A DNA stretch of 64,000 nt. Source: Paenibacillus shirakamiensis (GTDB taxonomy: Bacteria; Bacillota; Bacilli; Paenibacillales; Paenibacillaceae). Below, piece by piece: positions 20,061-35,000 of this stretch. The number at the start of each line of letters is the position of its first letter. Within the stretch, counting starts at the first letter, position 1. The stretch covers positions 1,240,001 through 1,304,000 of the forward strand of contig NZ_JAGGLD010000001.1 of NCBI RefSeq assembly GCF_017874255.1, written 5' to 3'. The notes under the pieces were generated by a model, which did not search any database, was not told the origin of the DNA, and worked only from the letters and a program-made list of their open reading frames with translations. A program made the position numbers and the translations under genes.

Positions 20061-23000
20061 TTAGTTTTTGGAAGCGGGCGGGTATAACGTAGTCGCATTT
20101 TGCAGCATCTCTTGCTTTGCCTTCGCATATGGAATTGGGTGTGCAATTTTAGCATGATTATAATCACTAAGTTCCCTTTGGCTCATCATCTTGTTTTTTC
20201 TGATTTTGAACAGACAATAACGAATCCATCCACGTCGTAATGAAATGGCATTATTGGCATAACTACGAATGGAATCGCGAGCAACAGGCGTAATATGCTC
20301 TGTATTTCTGGAACATTCTGGATCATCTAAATAATTAGCGATCTCCGGGGATACATCGATTATCTCCTCTAACTTAAAGTGATGAGTCGTTAACAATTCT
20401 ATCCATTGCTGAACGGTAGCAATATGAATGCCAATAGCGTGATCCACAATAGGTCCACGCAAATTAGCCATGAAATCCATGAATAAAATAGTTCCTTCTT
20501 CCGTTAAAGATCGGTCAATATTCTGAAATAAACTGTGCTTCTCTGAAATATGACAGCATACTTCAATTCCAAAGATGAGATCGAACTTTCTTGGAAATGG
20601 ATCCAAGGCGCTATCTCGGTGGACGATACTTGCACGAGATGCGAGTTTCATAGAATGAATACGTTCGTTACCCAGTGCTGCTTGTGCCTGAGATATTGTA
20701 TATCCATGTGTATGAATATGCGGATATAACGAGGCCATCTGAATGACATCTGTCCCGTGTCCACAGCCAATATCTAAAATATGTTGATGCAGGTGTAGAT
20801 CTTCCTTCCAAAACAAAACTTGTCTCATCTCAATTTGCTTCGCTCGAACCCATGCTGCTTCTTCTGGATATTGTTCAGGATGAAGCAGCACGCTGCTCAT
20901 GGAGAAACCCTCTATTTTTGATTCAAAGGGAGCGAAGGTGAGATATTCTTCCTGAAACTCCAGCGTTCGCTCCATTGCATTGAAAGAATATAGCTCATCT
21001 ACCTTATTAATTGTGGCAGGTGGAGGAACCGAATGTTCACCCTTCGTTTTCTCTCTTGATTCCTCTATGGATGGCTTCGCATCTACCCAGCACCTTCTCT
21101 TCTTAAATGGGTATGTGGGAAGGGATATGATTCGTGCCCCAGGCTGATTTTGATACCATATTTCCCATGGTACGAAAGCACCTTTTGACCACAAAGTAGC
21201 CAGAACATCGGCTTGAAGGGTCTCTAAAGCATTTTTTACTAGTTCCTGCATTTCATCTTGTGCTATATCTTGTTCGATTACATTTAGGTTGTCCAACGCA
21301 TGTGTTTTTTTAAAATGGATTAGATCTCGGACCCATTGCTCCTTACTCTCCACAACAAAAGCGATTCGACACTTCATAGATTCTCTACCTACAGCAAGTG
21401 TGTATGCGATATCTCTTAATGAGGCCGAACTCGACCGGTTGCTGTTCAGATATTCTAACTGCTGGTCTATTACAGCTAAAAGTCTCTCTTTAGTTTTGGC
21501 TGACAGTAGAATAACTTGGGTATTTTGAGAATTAAAGAATTCAGTAGCTGCATCCAAGGGCATGTCATAGTGATCAATAACTACATGAGCATTCGTTCCA
21601 CTAATTCCAGTGGTAGAAACAGCGCCTCTAAGCGGACCCTTTGCAGATGACCAAGGTTTTACAGATTTTGAAATATACAAAGGTGTAGTCTTAAGGTTAA
21701 TGTATTCACTTTCCATCTGAAATTGCGGAAGCGGTAAAATTTGCTTATGTCTCATCGCTAATAGTAGCGTTATCATGCTGACGATCCCTGAAGCGGCAAA
21801 GGTATGACCAATGAGTGGCTTTACCGAGCCTAAGGCGCATTGCTCTTCCTCATCTGGACTGCCCGAATTGCTTGAACTTTCCTTAAATAGATTGGCTAAC
21901 GCTTCAATTTCGATAGAATCGCCTATCTTAGCCCCCACACTATGAGTCATTAAGTAGTCTATAGATTCCGGTTGGATAGCATATTTAGAGTATATTGACT
22001 TTAATAATTCTTCCTGACTAGTAGAGCTGGGTGCCGTCATTCCATTCGTGTGTCCATCATAATTCACGCCTGATGCTTGAATACAACCATAGATGCGATC
22101 CTTATCTTGTATGGCTTGAGTTAGCGGCTTAAGCATCAGTACTGCTACAGCTTCTCCAGGCACCATGCCATTCGCTCTTTGATCGAACACTGCGCAGACC
22201 CCGTCGCTTGATAACATGCTTGCATTATCCAAGCCTTCGAACATGCTGTTAGAGATTGCGAGACTGATTCCCCCTGCAAGAGCTAAGTTACAATCCCCCG
22301 AGCGTAGTGCCTGACAGGCTTGGTGCACAGCGACTAGACCGGAAGAACAAGCTGCAGTTATTGCAAAATTGGGTCCTTTCAAATCTAACTTGTATGCAAT
22401 TCTAGCAGCTAAAGTAGCATTCTGGTTGGCACTAATTTCGCCTCGATCTCCTGTTATCTCTCGATATTGGCTTTCCTCAACACCTACATATACACCACAG
22501 GATGTTCCTATAATGCGCTCTCCCATATATCCTGCATCTTCAAGAGCATGCCAAGCCTCCTCCAAAAACAAACGTTGTTGAGGATCCATCAACTCGGCTT
22601 CTCTGGGCGATATTCCAAAAAATAGTGGATCAAACTTATCAATTTCGGACAGAAATCCTCCCCATGTATTTCTTTGGTTTTTTTGTATAGAATCAGAGAT
22701 ATCTTCTAAGTGAATCATGTCGTTCCTACGAGCTCTCGGCATTTCCCGAATTGCTGTTTTACCTGTAGATATAAGTTCCCAGAACTGCTCAACATTATCG
22801 GCTCCAGGAAATCTTCCGCTCATGCCGATAATCGCAATGGGTTCATGGATGGGAAGATGAACCTCTGATTGTTGTGGCTCAATAATTAAGGAACTTTCTG
22901 TTACACTTACGGCCGTCTCATTCAATAGATAAGGTATTTGATGAACTGAAAGAGCTGAACGAGTTGGAGGTACTTTTGTCTTCTCTTCTAGACCATGAGA

Positions 23001-26000
23001 CTCTTGTAACTGTTGATTATGCTTAGACAACAAATAACCGATCAGCTTGTTCAGCGTCGGGTATTTGAAAAATATAGAAGGAATAAGTTGTAAACCATAT
23101 ATTTCATTCAGTCTTGCAGCAAATTCTGCGAAAGAAATGGAATCAAATCCGAAATCAACTAAATTAACGTCTCCTTCAATTTTTTCTAACGCGATATGAA
23201 GTACCTTTCCTATCTGCTCTTGCAGTGTCTTACGAACTTTCTGTTCCAAAGTCATATCATAATCTGTACGATCATACTTTGCGTGATCGTAATCCATTTT
23301 CATCCGCGAATTCGCTGATAAACCTAAAAATAACTCTACTCTGTTCCGCTCACCTACTAATACCAATTGGTGGTCTCCAAGATGTGATCCAACCTGATCC
23401 AATAGATTTAAACCTTCTTCTTTCTCTAAATAGCGTTGTCCACTAGCTTTTAAATACATAGATTCAAGTTCATTATTCACAAAACCCATACCACCGTCAC
23501 GCCATAAGGGCCAGTTTAGTGCCAGCGCTCTACCATTACGAAGGCCTTGTTGTTGGAGGCTATTCCGATAGGATGCATAAGCCATCAGAAACCGATTGCC
23601 TACAGCATAATCACAAGACCCAAAGTCGCCTAGAATCGCTGAGGAGGATGAGAAGTAACAAATGAAATCTAAGGGCTCATTCATGAGAAGCTCATCCAGC
23701 AGTATCGTTCCGTTCACTTTGGGAGAAAGGATTCGATTGAATTGCTCTATATCTTTCTCGACCAAATTGAGATTATCCTGAACTCCAGCTGCATGAATCA
23801 CTCCTCGAATCGGACCGAATCTAGGATCAAGTCCGTCTATTTGTTCTCTCATCTGAACTACATCACATACATCAGTTTGAATGTATGTGACATCACTACC
23901 TAAGGCAACGAGAGCATCGAGTTTTTTATGCATTTCTATCTCTACTACTGAACGTCCTGTTAGAATCAGTTTTACTCTTTTGAGTGTGGCAATATGTTCT
24001 GCACATAGATATCCAAGTCCACCTAATCCACCAGTGATTAAGTATGTTGCACCTTCTACCCACTTTGGTTCTACTACTCTATCTAATACTGTCGTAGACT
24101 TTATGTGACAGACGCATCTCTTCCCTTCTCGGTAGAGAACACTACCTTTAGAAGTGGAATTCACCTCTCTATAAATCCTTTCCACCCAATGACTAACAGC
24201 AACATCATTTCTCTCTAAGAGAGTCTCACCTATTACAACAATCATCTGTATATTAGGTATAACGTTGCCAATTGAGCGTTCAAATCCTATCCAAGACTCC
24301 ATGGAGCAGCGTTCCAACTCAGTAATAAATGCACCTGCCACCAAAAGTTTATTAACTTTGAGCCGTGTTCTAGTCAGGGATTGTAGAAGATGAACCAGTC
24401 CAGTTGTTCTATGATCAGGTGAAGACGGTGTAAGCCATCTGAAATCTATGACTGCATCTACCTCTTGATGAAGTGCATTAACCTGATCGAAGGCAGCGCT
24501 AAGCATTGCACTATTTGCTGATTCATGAATGAACTCAAATGTGATATGGGAATTCAACTTTTTCAATTCATTCCAGAACTTATCTTTGTCTTGTTCATTA
24601 TCTAAGAGAATAACCCATACCTTCTCTTTATCCGTTCCATTTATATCTAGATATGTTTGTAGTTCTGTCTCTATCCATATTTCTTCAAAAGTCATAATGT
24701 CCGAACGTTCTTCTGGCGTTACATTTTCTATATTTTGCTTCACTTTATTAAAAGTTCCCTTTATCAAATAACGTTCTTTTGAGAAAGGATACGAAGGAAG
24801 GCTCATCCTTCTTGGTGGTATAGCCTGCTTTTCATATAAGAGCTTCCAAGGAATTTCCAATCCTTTCACCCATAGCTCAAGCAGACGCGGCCATTTCTGC
24901 TGTTGAATCCAAGCTCCGATTGTTCTATGCATTTCTGGATCTGAAGATAGCACTTTAGTTATCTCTGAATTCACTTTGGTGTTCCCTCGGTAGTACTCTA
25001 GGGGGATATCTTCGTCACTGAGAAAACTTTTTAATGTCGCTATCAGATCATTTATTGTCCTTGCAGGTACGGCGAGACGCTCTTCCATGTCTTCCCTTCC
25101 GAGCTGGAGGGTATAAGCCATGTTCCTTAGAATGTCATCTGTATAATTGTTTTGCACGATATCTTCTAACAATCGGTGTGTCATAGCCTTTAGTCTATCT
25201 TCATTTTTTGCGGATAATACAATTAGGACGGGTTGATTAGCGTTGCTAGCATCATGTATATTGACTTCCTGATCTATATACTCCTCAACTACGATGTGCG
25301 CATTGGCCCCCCCAGCACCAAATGAAGATATTCCTGCACGGCGAGGGTATTCCTGCTCAGTCCCATCCATGTTGAGAAGAGGTCGTCTCCACTCCTCTAA
25401 CGTGTGCTGCAAAATAAATGGAGTTTGTTCGAAGGAAATCTCTGGATTGACTACGCTAGCATGCAGAGTTGGAGCAATCTGTTGATGCTTCATTTGCATG
25501 AGTACTTTGACTAATCCCGTCATCCCTGAAGCACTCTCACTATGACCTACATTTGATTTTATAGAACCTATAGCACAGAACTGCTTATCCTGAGTATGAT
25601 ATGCAAATGCTTGTGTAAGTCCGGCAATTTCTATAGGATCTCCGAGTGCTGTACCTGTACCATGAGCTTCAATATATGAAATGGTACGAGGATGAACGCC
25701 CGCTCGTTGCATAGCATCCGCAATTACTTGCCGCTGAGCAGCTGGATTTGGAACTGTATATCCATTTGTCTTTCCTCCAGCATTCAGAGCACTTCCCTTA
25801 ATTACCCCATAGATGTGATCGCCATCTGCGACAGCTTTTGAAAGAGGCTTTAGGATCATCGCACTCACACTTTCACCATCCACAAATCCGTCAGCTTCCG
25901 CCCCAAAAGCTTTGCAGGTATCTCCAGAAGATAACATATTGGCTGAAGATAATCTCACATAATGTTCTGGGTCTACAATTAGATTGACTCCACCTACAAG

Positions 26001-29000
26001 TGCACATTCACTCATTCCACTGTACATGCTTTCCAAAGCTAAGTGCAGAGCAGTTAAAGACGAGGAACAAGCAGTATCGACTGCCATGCTAGGTCCATGA
26101 AAATCTAATGTGTACGATACTCGATTTGCAATCGACCAATACTTAGCCCCTGTGGGATAATTAGCATTCATTACACCTGTGAATACCCCAACTTTTTTAT
26201 TTGGATTCAATGCTGCTGGAGTATAGCCAGCATCCTCGATCGAAGCATACGCTACTTCCAGAAAAAGACGTTCTTGCGGATCCATCTGCGCTGCCTCTTT
26301 TGGCGATATGTGAAAGAAAAGAGGATCAAAAGCATAGATGTCCTGTACAAACCCGCCCCATTTGCTATACGTTAATCCTTCTTTCCCTTTGAGTGGATGA
26401 TAATAATCTAATCCATTCCAACGATCCAAGGGAATCTCCGTAATACAATTCCTTGCCTTCTTTACATTGTCCCATAACTCATGGACCCCCTCTGCCAATG
26501 GGAATCGGCCAGATATGCCAATGATAGCAATGTCCTGAACCTGCGAAATTGTCTGCTGTTTCTGACTATTCTCATAACGAAAAGTAGACTTCAGCTGATA
26601 TTCACTCGCTGATGATTCTAACTTTGGATTTCTACTTTCAGCAATTGAATTGCTGTTCCTTGTTGAGCTTAATTCAGCCCCCACCAGTGTGCGAAGTGCA
26701 TCAGGCTCATGCTCTATGAAATGGTTCACCAAAGAATCAATCGTCTTATGCTCAAAGAATAGCGTTGAAGTTACTCCCTTCAGCTTAGGGCGGAGGGATT
26801 CGGTTAATTGAACCACTATAATGGAATCTAATCCGTACGTCTCTAACGGTTCTGTAGTATCCAGCTTGTGCTGTGGAAGTTTAAGTACCTGACCAATCAG
26901 ATGTCTAAAATATTGCTGACTTTTTTGCCGAAGATAATTATCGTGTTCCATAGAAAATGTATCCATAAGGTCATCCTCTTCATAAAAATTAGAGTCGGCT
27001 ACATCATCTGATGCTCTTTGCTGTTTCAGTACATCCGCTTCTCCCTCAAGGAACGGATGTGACCGAACTTGTCTTCCTATACCATCACTTTTTGCACAAA
27101 TAATCTGCTGTCCCATAGGATGAACGTCCAAAGCTGGGAAAAGAATACTATTGAACCCTTCTTCAGAAAGTATAGATTGCCACCTCTTTGGTGCTATCCC
27201 TGGACCCCCTGGCGCTCGCAAAGCTGCATCTTCATAGGCCCACCAGCCTTCTAAAAGTCCAAATGTAACGTGGGTAAAAAGATCATTACCCGTGATTTCA
27301 TTAACAAGTAGAAGTCCATCCTTATGCATCAAGTTTTTTATATTTCTTACTGTTCGGCGAATATTTTTAGTAGCATGAAGAACGTTGGTAGCCACAACAA
27401 TGTCATAAGAACCGAGCTGAATTTCCTGGGCAGCTGCATCTTCTTCCACATTGAATATTCCATAAGTGATATAAGGATATTGTCCATATTGCTGTTTTGC
27501 ATGCATAAGAAAGGCTCTCGAAATATCCGTATAGTTGTACACTTGGATATAATCTTGATAAGGTTCTAATTTATTGAATATCCTTTCGCTTGTTCCCCCA
27601 GTACCTGCACCGATCTCTAATATTCGTAAGTATGGATTCCCTCCATGTTGCAGGCGTTCCTTCACATGATGAATCAATACATCAGCTAGAATTTCATTAA
27701 ATGATTCAGCAACGAGGTTGTTTTTATATATTCCTTCAACTAGCGCAAGAGAAGAATTCGGGAACATGATGTCAGTTGCTGCTTTTGAACCACATAATAC
27801 TTCTGTTAAGGAACGCAGCATCATTTCGGTGAGAACAACTTGTGGTCTGAGATTAGCATCTTGTAGCCAACCTGTTTTGGATGCATCCCACTGTGTCCAA
27901 AGATCATCTAAGCCATAATTCTCGAAGTGTTGAATCGGATGGACAAATAACTGGCTTGCCTCAACCCATTGGCTATACTTAGGCAGGATATTTGAATTGA
28001 ATACGCCCATCTCCCTTAAAGAAACGGCAAGAATGGACTGAATTAAGTTAGTCATCTCCTTAGCCCCATCATACAGAGTCAGTTTAGAAATGATCGCAGA
28101 ATCAGCCTGATACAACTTAGCTGGAAGTTTCAAACCCCCTCTAGATTTCTCCGTATAACAAAGATTCGAAGAAGAGTAGATAGTGAGTACCTCTGGATAA
28201 GAGATAAGTTCCGATGCAATCGGGCGATCTATTTTTAACAGTGTTAAAGTAGTTAGAGGGCTATGAAGTAAAAATTCCAAAGTCAGCATGGCTTCGCTGC
28301 TTTCAATCGATCCCATGCCTAATAATGCCATTCGGTCACGATAAACCTCCGAGGCAACAATGCCAACATGTCCCCAATATCCCCATTGTATGACTTGAAC
28401 AGGATAATCCCCTGTTTGATTTAGATAGGCTGCATACGCCTCTTTAAAAGTACAGCCTGCACTATAATTGCTCTGACCTATAGGTCTAGCAACAGCATTA
28501 AATGAAGAAAAGAATAAAATAAAATCCAATTTTTCTTGGCTGAAAACCTGACTAATCCTTACACTCACATCTACTTTTGCGGATAGGACAGCTCCCAAGC
28601 TTTGCTCATCTAACAGCGCTATCGTATGATCTTCCATCACGATAGCTGAATGAATAACGCCATGGATGATAGGGAATTGTTGTTTAATCTGTCTGTATGC
28701 CTGCTGCAAGCTCTCCAGATCGGAAGCATCGGCAGAAATATAATATGGAGCAGGGCCAAGCTGAGCTAGTCGTTCAAGGCTTTCTATAATTGCGGCATCT
28801 GGATTACGTCGACCGATCCAAATCACCTGCGCCTGGTAGTTTGAAATCATATACTCCGTCCACGCTTCACCTATCCCTCCCGCACCGCCGATCACTACAT
28901 ACACCCCATGATTCTTATATTTCGTAGATTCAGGTAACTGCCCTTGAATTTCAATAAGCTGTGGATAGAACCATTCTCCGCTGCGATAAGCGACCGTTAT

Positions 29001-32000
29001 ACCCTTTAGATCATTAGGGATGCTCATCAGATCTTTTGCTGAGGGTAAAGCTCCCAGTTCAAGGTCAATTAAGCTTACATGCCAATAAGCTGCGAACTCT
29101 TTAGCCATAGAACCGACATATCCATGTACACTGGAGTGTGCTGTACGAATCCTGTCCGATCTATGAATAGACTGCGCTTGAAATGTAATAAATGTCCATG
29201 CCAAGGATGTTCCTTCAAGTTCTAACTGAAGCACGGCCTGAACAAGTCGATGAACATGAAAAACACCTGATTGCTGCTCTTTAATCCACTGTTCATCGGT
29301 TGCAGTATGGATTTCCTCAGAAGGAGCAAGCCAGATAATATGACTGAATTGTCCTAATTTAAGAAGTTTACTATAGAGGGTATCTACGCTCTCATGGGAT
29401 TGAATGTCAATCCATACGGCATCTGTGTAGGAATCTAAAAAGGAATCCCTCCATTGTCCCGCTTCACCAAATATAATGACACGAGCTGTAGATATAGCTA
29501 TGTTGCTGCAATTCATCCCTGTTTTTAAACCCATCGGTTCCCAGACCGTCTTGTAAGTTAACGTTCTCATATCAGACTTGAACTTCATCTTCTGATTCGC
29601 TTCAGTTCCTACAAGCCCCAAAGGCTCATTATAATTACGTATGGAGAAGCCCTTCATACGTATACATATCTGTCCCTGTTCATTACATAGATCAATATCA
29701 AACTTCTCCATACTGTTCTCAGAATACTGTTCACCGTGATATCGTACTAAACCCCACATCGTTGATGAACAAGAAGCCAACACATTGACTTCGTCTATAG
29801 CATAAGGTAGGAAAATCCCCTTTTCTTGTAATTCACTTTGATTTAGATGAAATCCTAACGTGGCTTGAAAAGCTGCATCCAAGAGACTTGGGTGTAATAC
29901 AAAGGCATCAAAAGTATCCTTAATCTGCATTGGAAGCACAATTTCCGCAATGATCTCATTTAGTCCAATATGAAGTCTTTGCAATCCCTGAAATCCTTTA
30001 CCGTACTCTATTCCCAGCTGTCTGAAGGTCTCATAAATTTGATCCGATTCAACAACACCTTGGTTACATTCTCTCTGAAGTCTAATCAAATCTAACAAAG
30101 TCTCTTCTTCGTCCCTAACATTCCATTCTACAGCTCCCTTGCAATAGGACATCTTTTCTTGCCTATCTTCAAGATAGCTATATATATCGAAATCTAATTG
30201 GGTTTGTCCACTTGGATACAGACCAATATGAACTTTAACAGGTGTTGTACTCATAGATAAGGGATGTAAGCAATAGATATGTTTAAATCGAAGACAGCAT
30301 TGTTCTTTTCTTAGAGAAAGAGTAGCTTCATCTACTGCCGATCGTACCATTTCCAGATAAGCAGCAACGGGCATAATACTGCGGCCAAGCACTTTATGAT
30401 CGGTCAAGAAGAATTCATTGCCATAGAATGTTGAAGTATATCGTTGTTCAAGTAAATCTGTGGTATTGGCATGAACCAATGGATGCAGTCCTTGCTTTTG
30501 GGATACAGCCCAGTCAACTTTATTGTTCCAGTAACGGTTCAAAGTCGAATGGGGTACCCAGTACTTTTCTCTGGCAAAGGGATAAGTAGGCAGATGCATC
30601 CGATGGTATTTATCTGGATCTGGATATAGGTTCAACCAAGGGATAGGAAAACCCTTAACCCAAAGTTCTAATACTTGTTCATATTTTTCTTTGACCATCC
30701 ACATATCTAAGGTCCTTAACATATCATCATCTTTCATAAGCGAAGATACCATCTCTTTATTACGCTTGACCCCATCTTGGTGCCATTCTTTCGGTATAGA
30801 TGCGCCTGCCATATAAGATTTTAATTTTCTCTGAATTTCACTTATAGAAGTTGCAGTGCACGCAAATCTTTCCTCCATTGCCTCCCGTCCAATTTGAAGA
30901 GTGTAAGCTAGATTCCCAAGATCATGCTCTTCAATAGGACGATGTTGAATGTCATGCAAAAGTCGTTCTACTTGCTCCTTTAACCTCTCCTCATTGCGAG
31001 CGGATAGCACAATTAGAACAGACTCGCTTTCAAAATCCTTCATGTTCTTTTGCTCTGAGTAGACAGGAATATACTCTTGAATTACTACATGTGCGTTGGA
31101 GCCTCCCGCCCCAAATGAAGATAATCCAGCGGTACGGGGATATTCCTTACTTTCTCCATTTTTATTAATCATGGGTCTAGACCACGAGGTAAGTTCTTGT
31201 TGAACAACAAACGGTGTCTGAGCAAAATCAATATTGGGATTCAGTTCTTTGGCATGGAGCGTAGGAACCAATTGGCTGTATTTAAGTTGAAGCAACACTT
31301 TGGTAAGTCCCGCAATGCCTGCGGCGCTTTCAGCATGTCCGATATTAGATTTCACAGATCCAATAGCACAGAATTGCCGATCTTGGGTAGACCCTTCAAA
31401 GCTTTTCACAAGTCCTGCCATCTCGATAGGATCTCCAAGTGATGTCCCAGTGCCGTGTGCTTCTATATAAGATATTTCCCGGGCATCTACGCCTGATTGT
31501 TGAAGGGATCGACGAATCACTTCAGCTTGCGCATTAGGATTAGGCACCGTGTACCCACTAACTTTCCCACCATGATTAATCGCCGTCCCCTTAATAACAC
31601 CATAGATCGGATCATGATCCTCTATCGCTTTTGCCAAGGGCTTAAGTAGTACAGCGCCTACCCCTTCAGCGGGAACATAACCATCCCCGCCTTTCCCAAA
31701 ACTCTCACATCGACCTTTAGTAGATACAAATTGTCCTTGACCTAAGAGTAAATACTTATTCGGATGAATCGATAAATTCACCCCACCAGCAATAGCAAGA
31801 TTACACTCATTGCTAATCAAGCTCTGACAAGCTAAATGTATGGCTGTTAACGACGAAGAACACATGGTAGCTATAGTCATGCTAGGTCCGGTAAAATTAC
31901 AATAATAGGATACTCGGTTCGCTATGGAAGCCGCATTGCCAGATAAAGCTACAGGTCTACCCTGCTGCTGCTCCTGAGCACCGTACAACTGATATTCTTC

Positions 32001-35000
32001 ATACATTACGCCTACATATACTCCGATGTTTCCTGTATGCTCGGTACCATTCTCACGGTATACGTTCCGCACATATCCTGCATCTTCCATGGCTTCGTAT
32101 ACGCGTTCCAGAAAGATTCGCTCTTGAGGGTCCATCGTTTCTGCTTCTCGGGGAGAGATGTTGAAAAATCCCGGATCAAATTCATCCACGCCTTCAATGA
32201 ATCCACCCCATCGGCTATTCCGACTATGAAGATCAGCAGGTTGTTGACTGTAATCCCAACGTTCGTGCGGTATTTCCGTAATACAATCTACGCCGTGCTT
32301 CAGGTTATGCCAGAATTCCTCAAGGTTTCGTGCCCCAGGGTAACGTCCTGATAGGCCAATGACGGCAATGTCCGTGGCTTGTGTAGGTGGTGCTATCGAT
32401 GAAGATTTCTGAACCAAAGGCAGAGGGGCCCTATTCAACTTCGAAAGAGAGGACAGACGAACATTAGAAGGAAGATGGGTCGCCATTGAGCTTATTCTCT
32501 GTGGATTCTCCTCCATGTTCTTAAGCTTGCTCAGTTCTCTTTTGTTGCGTTCCGAAGAATCATCGGTCAACCATGCATCTGGATATTGACGAAGTAAATA
32601 ATGGGCTAATTCGTTCAAATTTCTGTATTCATAGAATAAGGTTTTAGATAATGAACCTAACTTTTTTTCCATTTCATTGGTGACCTGCAGAATTACAATA
32701 GAATCCATTCCAAAATCTTCAATATATGCAACAACCTCTATGCGTTCTTTAGGCAGTTTAATAATAGAGGACAGAACTTCCTTCAAATATTGCACCACTC
32801 TATCATGAACCTCTTCAACGGTTGCAGACAGTTCTTGATTGCTGGCCGTTAAAGTATTTTCTATAGTAGAGGCATAGCACATCCTCTGATGAATTGTGGG
32901 AATATCTCCTGCCAATACCAACACCTGATGGTGTCTTGTCGTCCAAGCCTCATACAGCGATTGAATCCCTGAATCTGTCTGTAAAGGAAGAAGACCTCTC
33001 CTCATCATGTCCTGCTTCGCTTGGCTTTCCATGTGCATGCCAGCATCTTCCCACAACGGCCAATTTATAGATAACATCCGTCCACTACGAAGCCCTTTTT
33101 TCTCAAGTTCATTCCTATATTCCGCATAAAGATCCATAAAGGCATTAGCTGTTGCATAATCTGCCTGTCCTATATTCCCAAAGACGCTAGCTGCGGAGGA
33201 AAATGCAATAATAAAATCCAGACTCATGGCCGAACTAGCTTCGTCCAAATGTATAATTCCATTCACTTTTGGAGCAAGCACCGTCTCAAATTGTGAAGAG
33301 GTTTTGTGTAAGATCAACTGATCATTCACAACTCCCGCACAGTGAATAATGCCATCCAGACGTCCATATTGTTGGACGATTTCTTTTAATCCTGTTTCTA
33401 CATCTGATCGATTCGCTACGTCCATCTGCATGTAACCCACTTGAGCGCCAACCTGTTGAAGTTCCTGCAGCGAAGACTGTATCGTTGAATTTATTGAAGA
33501 ACGTCCCGCCAAAATAATAATAGGTTCTTCCACTGTATGAGCAATTTCGCATGCAAAAATAAGACCAAGTCCGCCTCCCCCTCCGGTGATGAGGTAGACT
33601 CCCTTGTTCTTCCATGGCATTATTATATGCCCCTTAGATATAGGATCAATCGGTTCCCAGACTTGAACTTGTCTTTGTTGACCTACCATACGAACATAAT
33701 ATTCTTTGTTACCCCTTGCATAATCTGATAATTTCTCATTCAAGAAAGCCCTAGATGCTTTCACATCTATTTCGATTACCTGTCCACTTCCCCTTCGGCT
33801 CTCAAGTTCCAACGACCTAATCATTCCAAGAAGAGCACCATATAATCTTCCCTGACCCACCCTAGGTGTTACAATCTGAACTTGAATTTGCCCGATATGC
33901 GTAGTACTTATGAGACGTTGTATGTGTGAAAATAATTGAACAGCCCCATCATCAAGATAATGCATACTCGGTGCTTCAGCGCTGTTAAATAGGAGATAGA
34001 TGGTATCATCTACATCCTTCTCTCCTTGCAAGGGAGCTAAATGGGGCAAATCACATAAGACTATGATCTTCTTTACCTGAGCTGAGTCAGGTTCAGTAAG
34101 CGAATGTCTATGCTCTTCACGCTGTTCTTTCCACACCGGATGCATCAATACAGTACCCCAGTACTTGTCTGCTTCATTAAACGGTTCTTTAAGCGGAGTG
34201 ATTACGGCGCTTTCCATTTCTCGTACAGAAAATCCCCTCAATTCTACACACACTTTTCCTGTACTGTCGCAGAGATCCAGATCCAGCTTGGGAATTATGG
34301 CATCATTCCCACGATCGGTACTGTAACGAATCCATACCCACATTTCTGAAGTACAAGCATGGTGCAGCGTTAGTTCCTCAAGAGTATACGGCACTACTGC
34401 ACTTTGAGAATTCTCTACTTGAGATACAAATAAAACAACACATGCTTGAAATGCTGCATCTATGAGAACTGGATGAAGCATGTAGGAGCTTTTATCTTCT
34501 ATTAACGAATTCATCAGTTGTAATTTTGCCAACACTTGGTTAGTTCCCACATACACTTTATTTATAGCTTGGTGTGTAGGCCCGTGGTTTATTCCCATTT
34601 TTTGAAAAACAGCATAAACCTCTTCCGACTCCCATACCTGCTGGGAACACTCCTCCTGTACATCCCGTAAATTCAGCGCAATATGTGCCTCTCTAGGAGA
34701 AGCAACCCAAGATACACTTCCTTGACTATATACTCTAGCTTCACGGGTTAATGCCGCTGTCGATTTTTCACTTTGGTGACCTTCACAAATTTCAAAAGCG
34801 ATGTTGTGAATATCACTTTCTCTTGGGAAAAGTCCCACTGTAACGTCAAGAGAATTCGAAGATACCGTTATTGGAGAAACCCAGACAATATGCTGCATAC
34901 GTAACACTGTAAAATCTTGAGACACCCTATTGTCCGTGGACTGAGACTGTTCCATAGCTGCCCTTATAATTTCTAAATGTGCCGCACCTGAGAGCATCCT

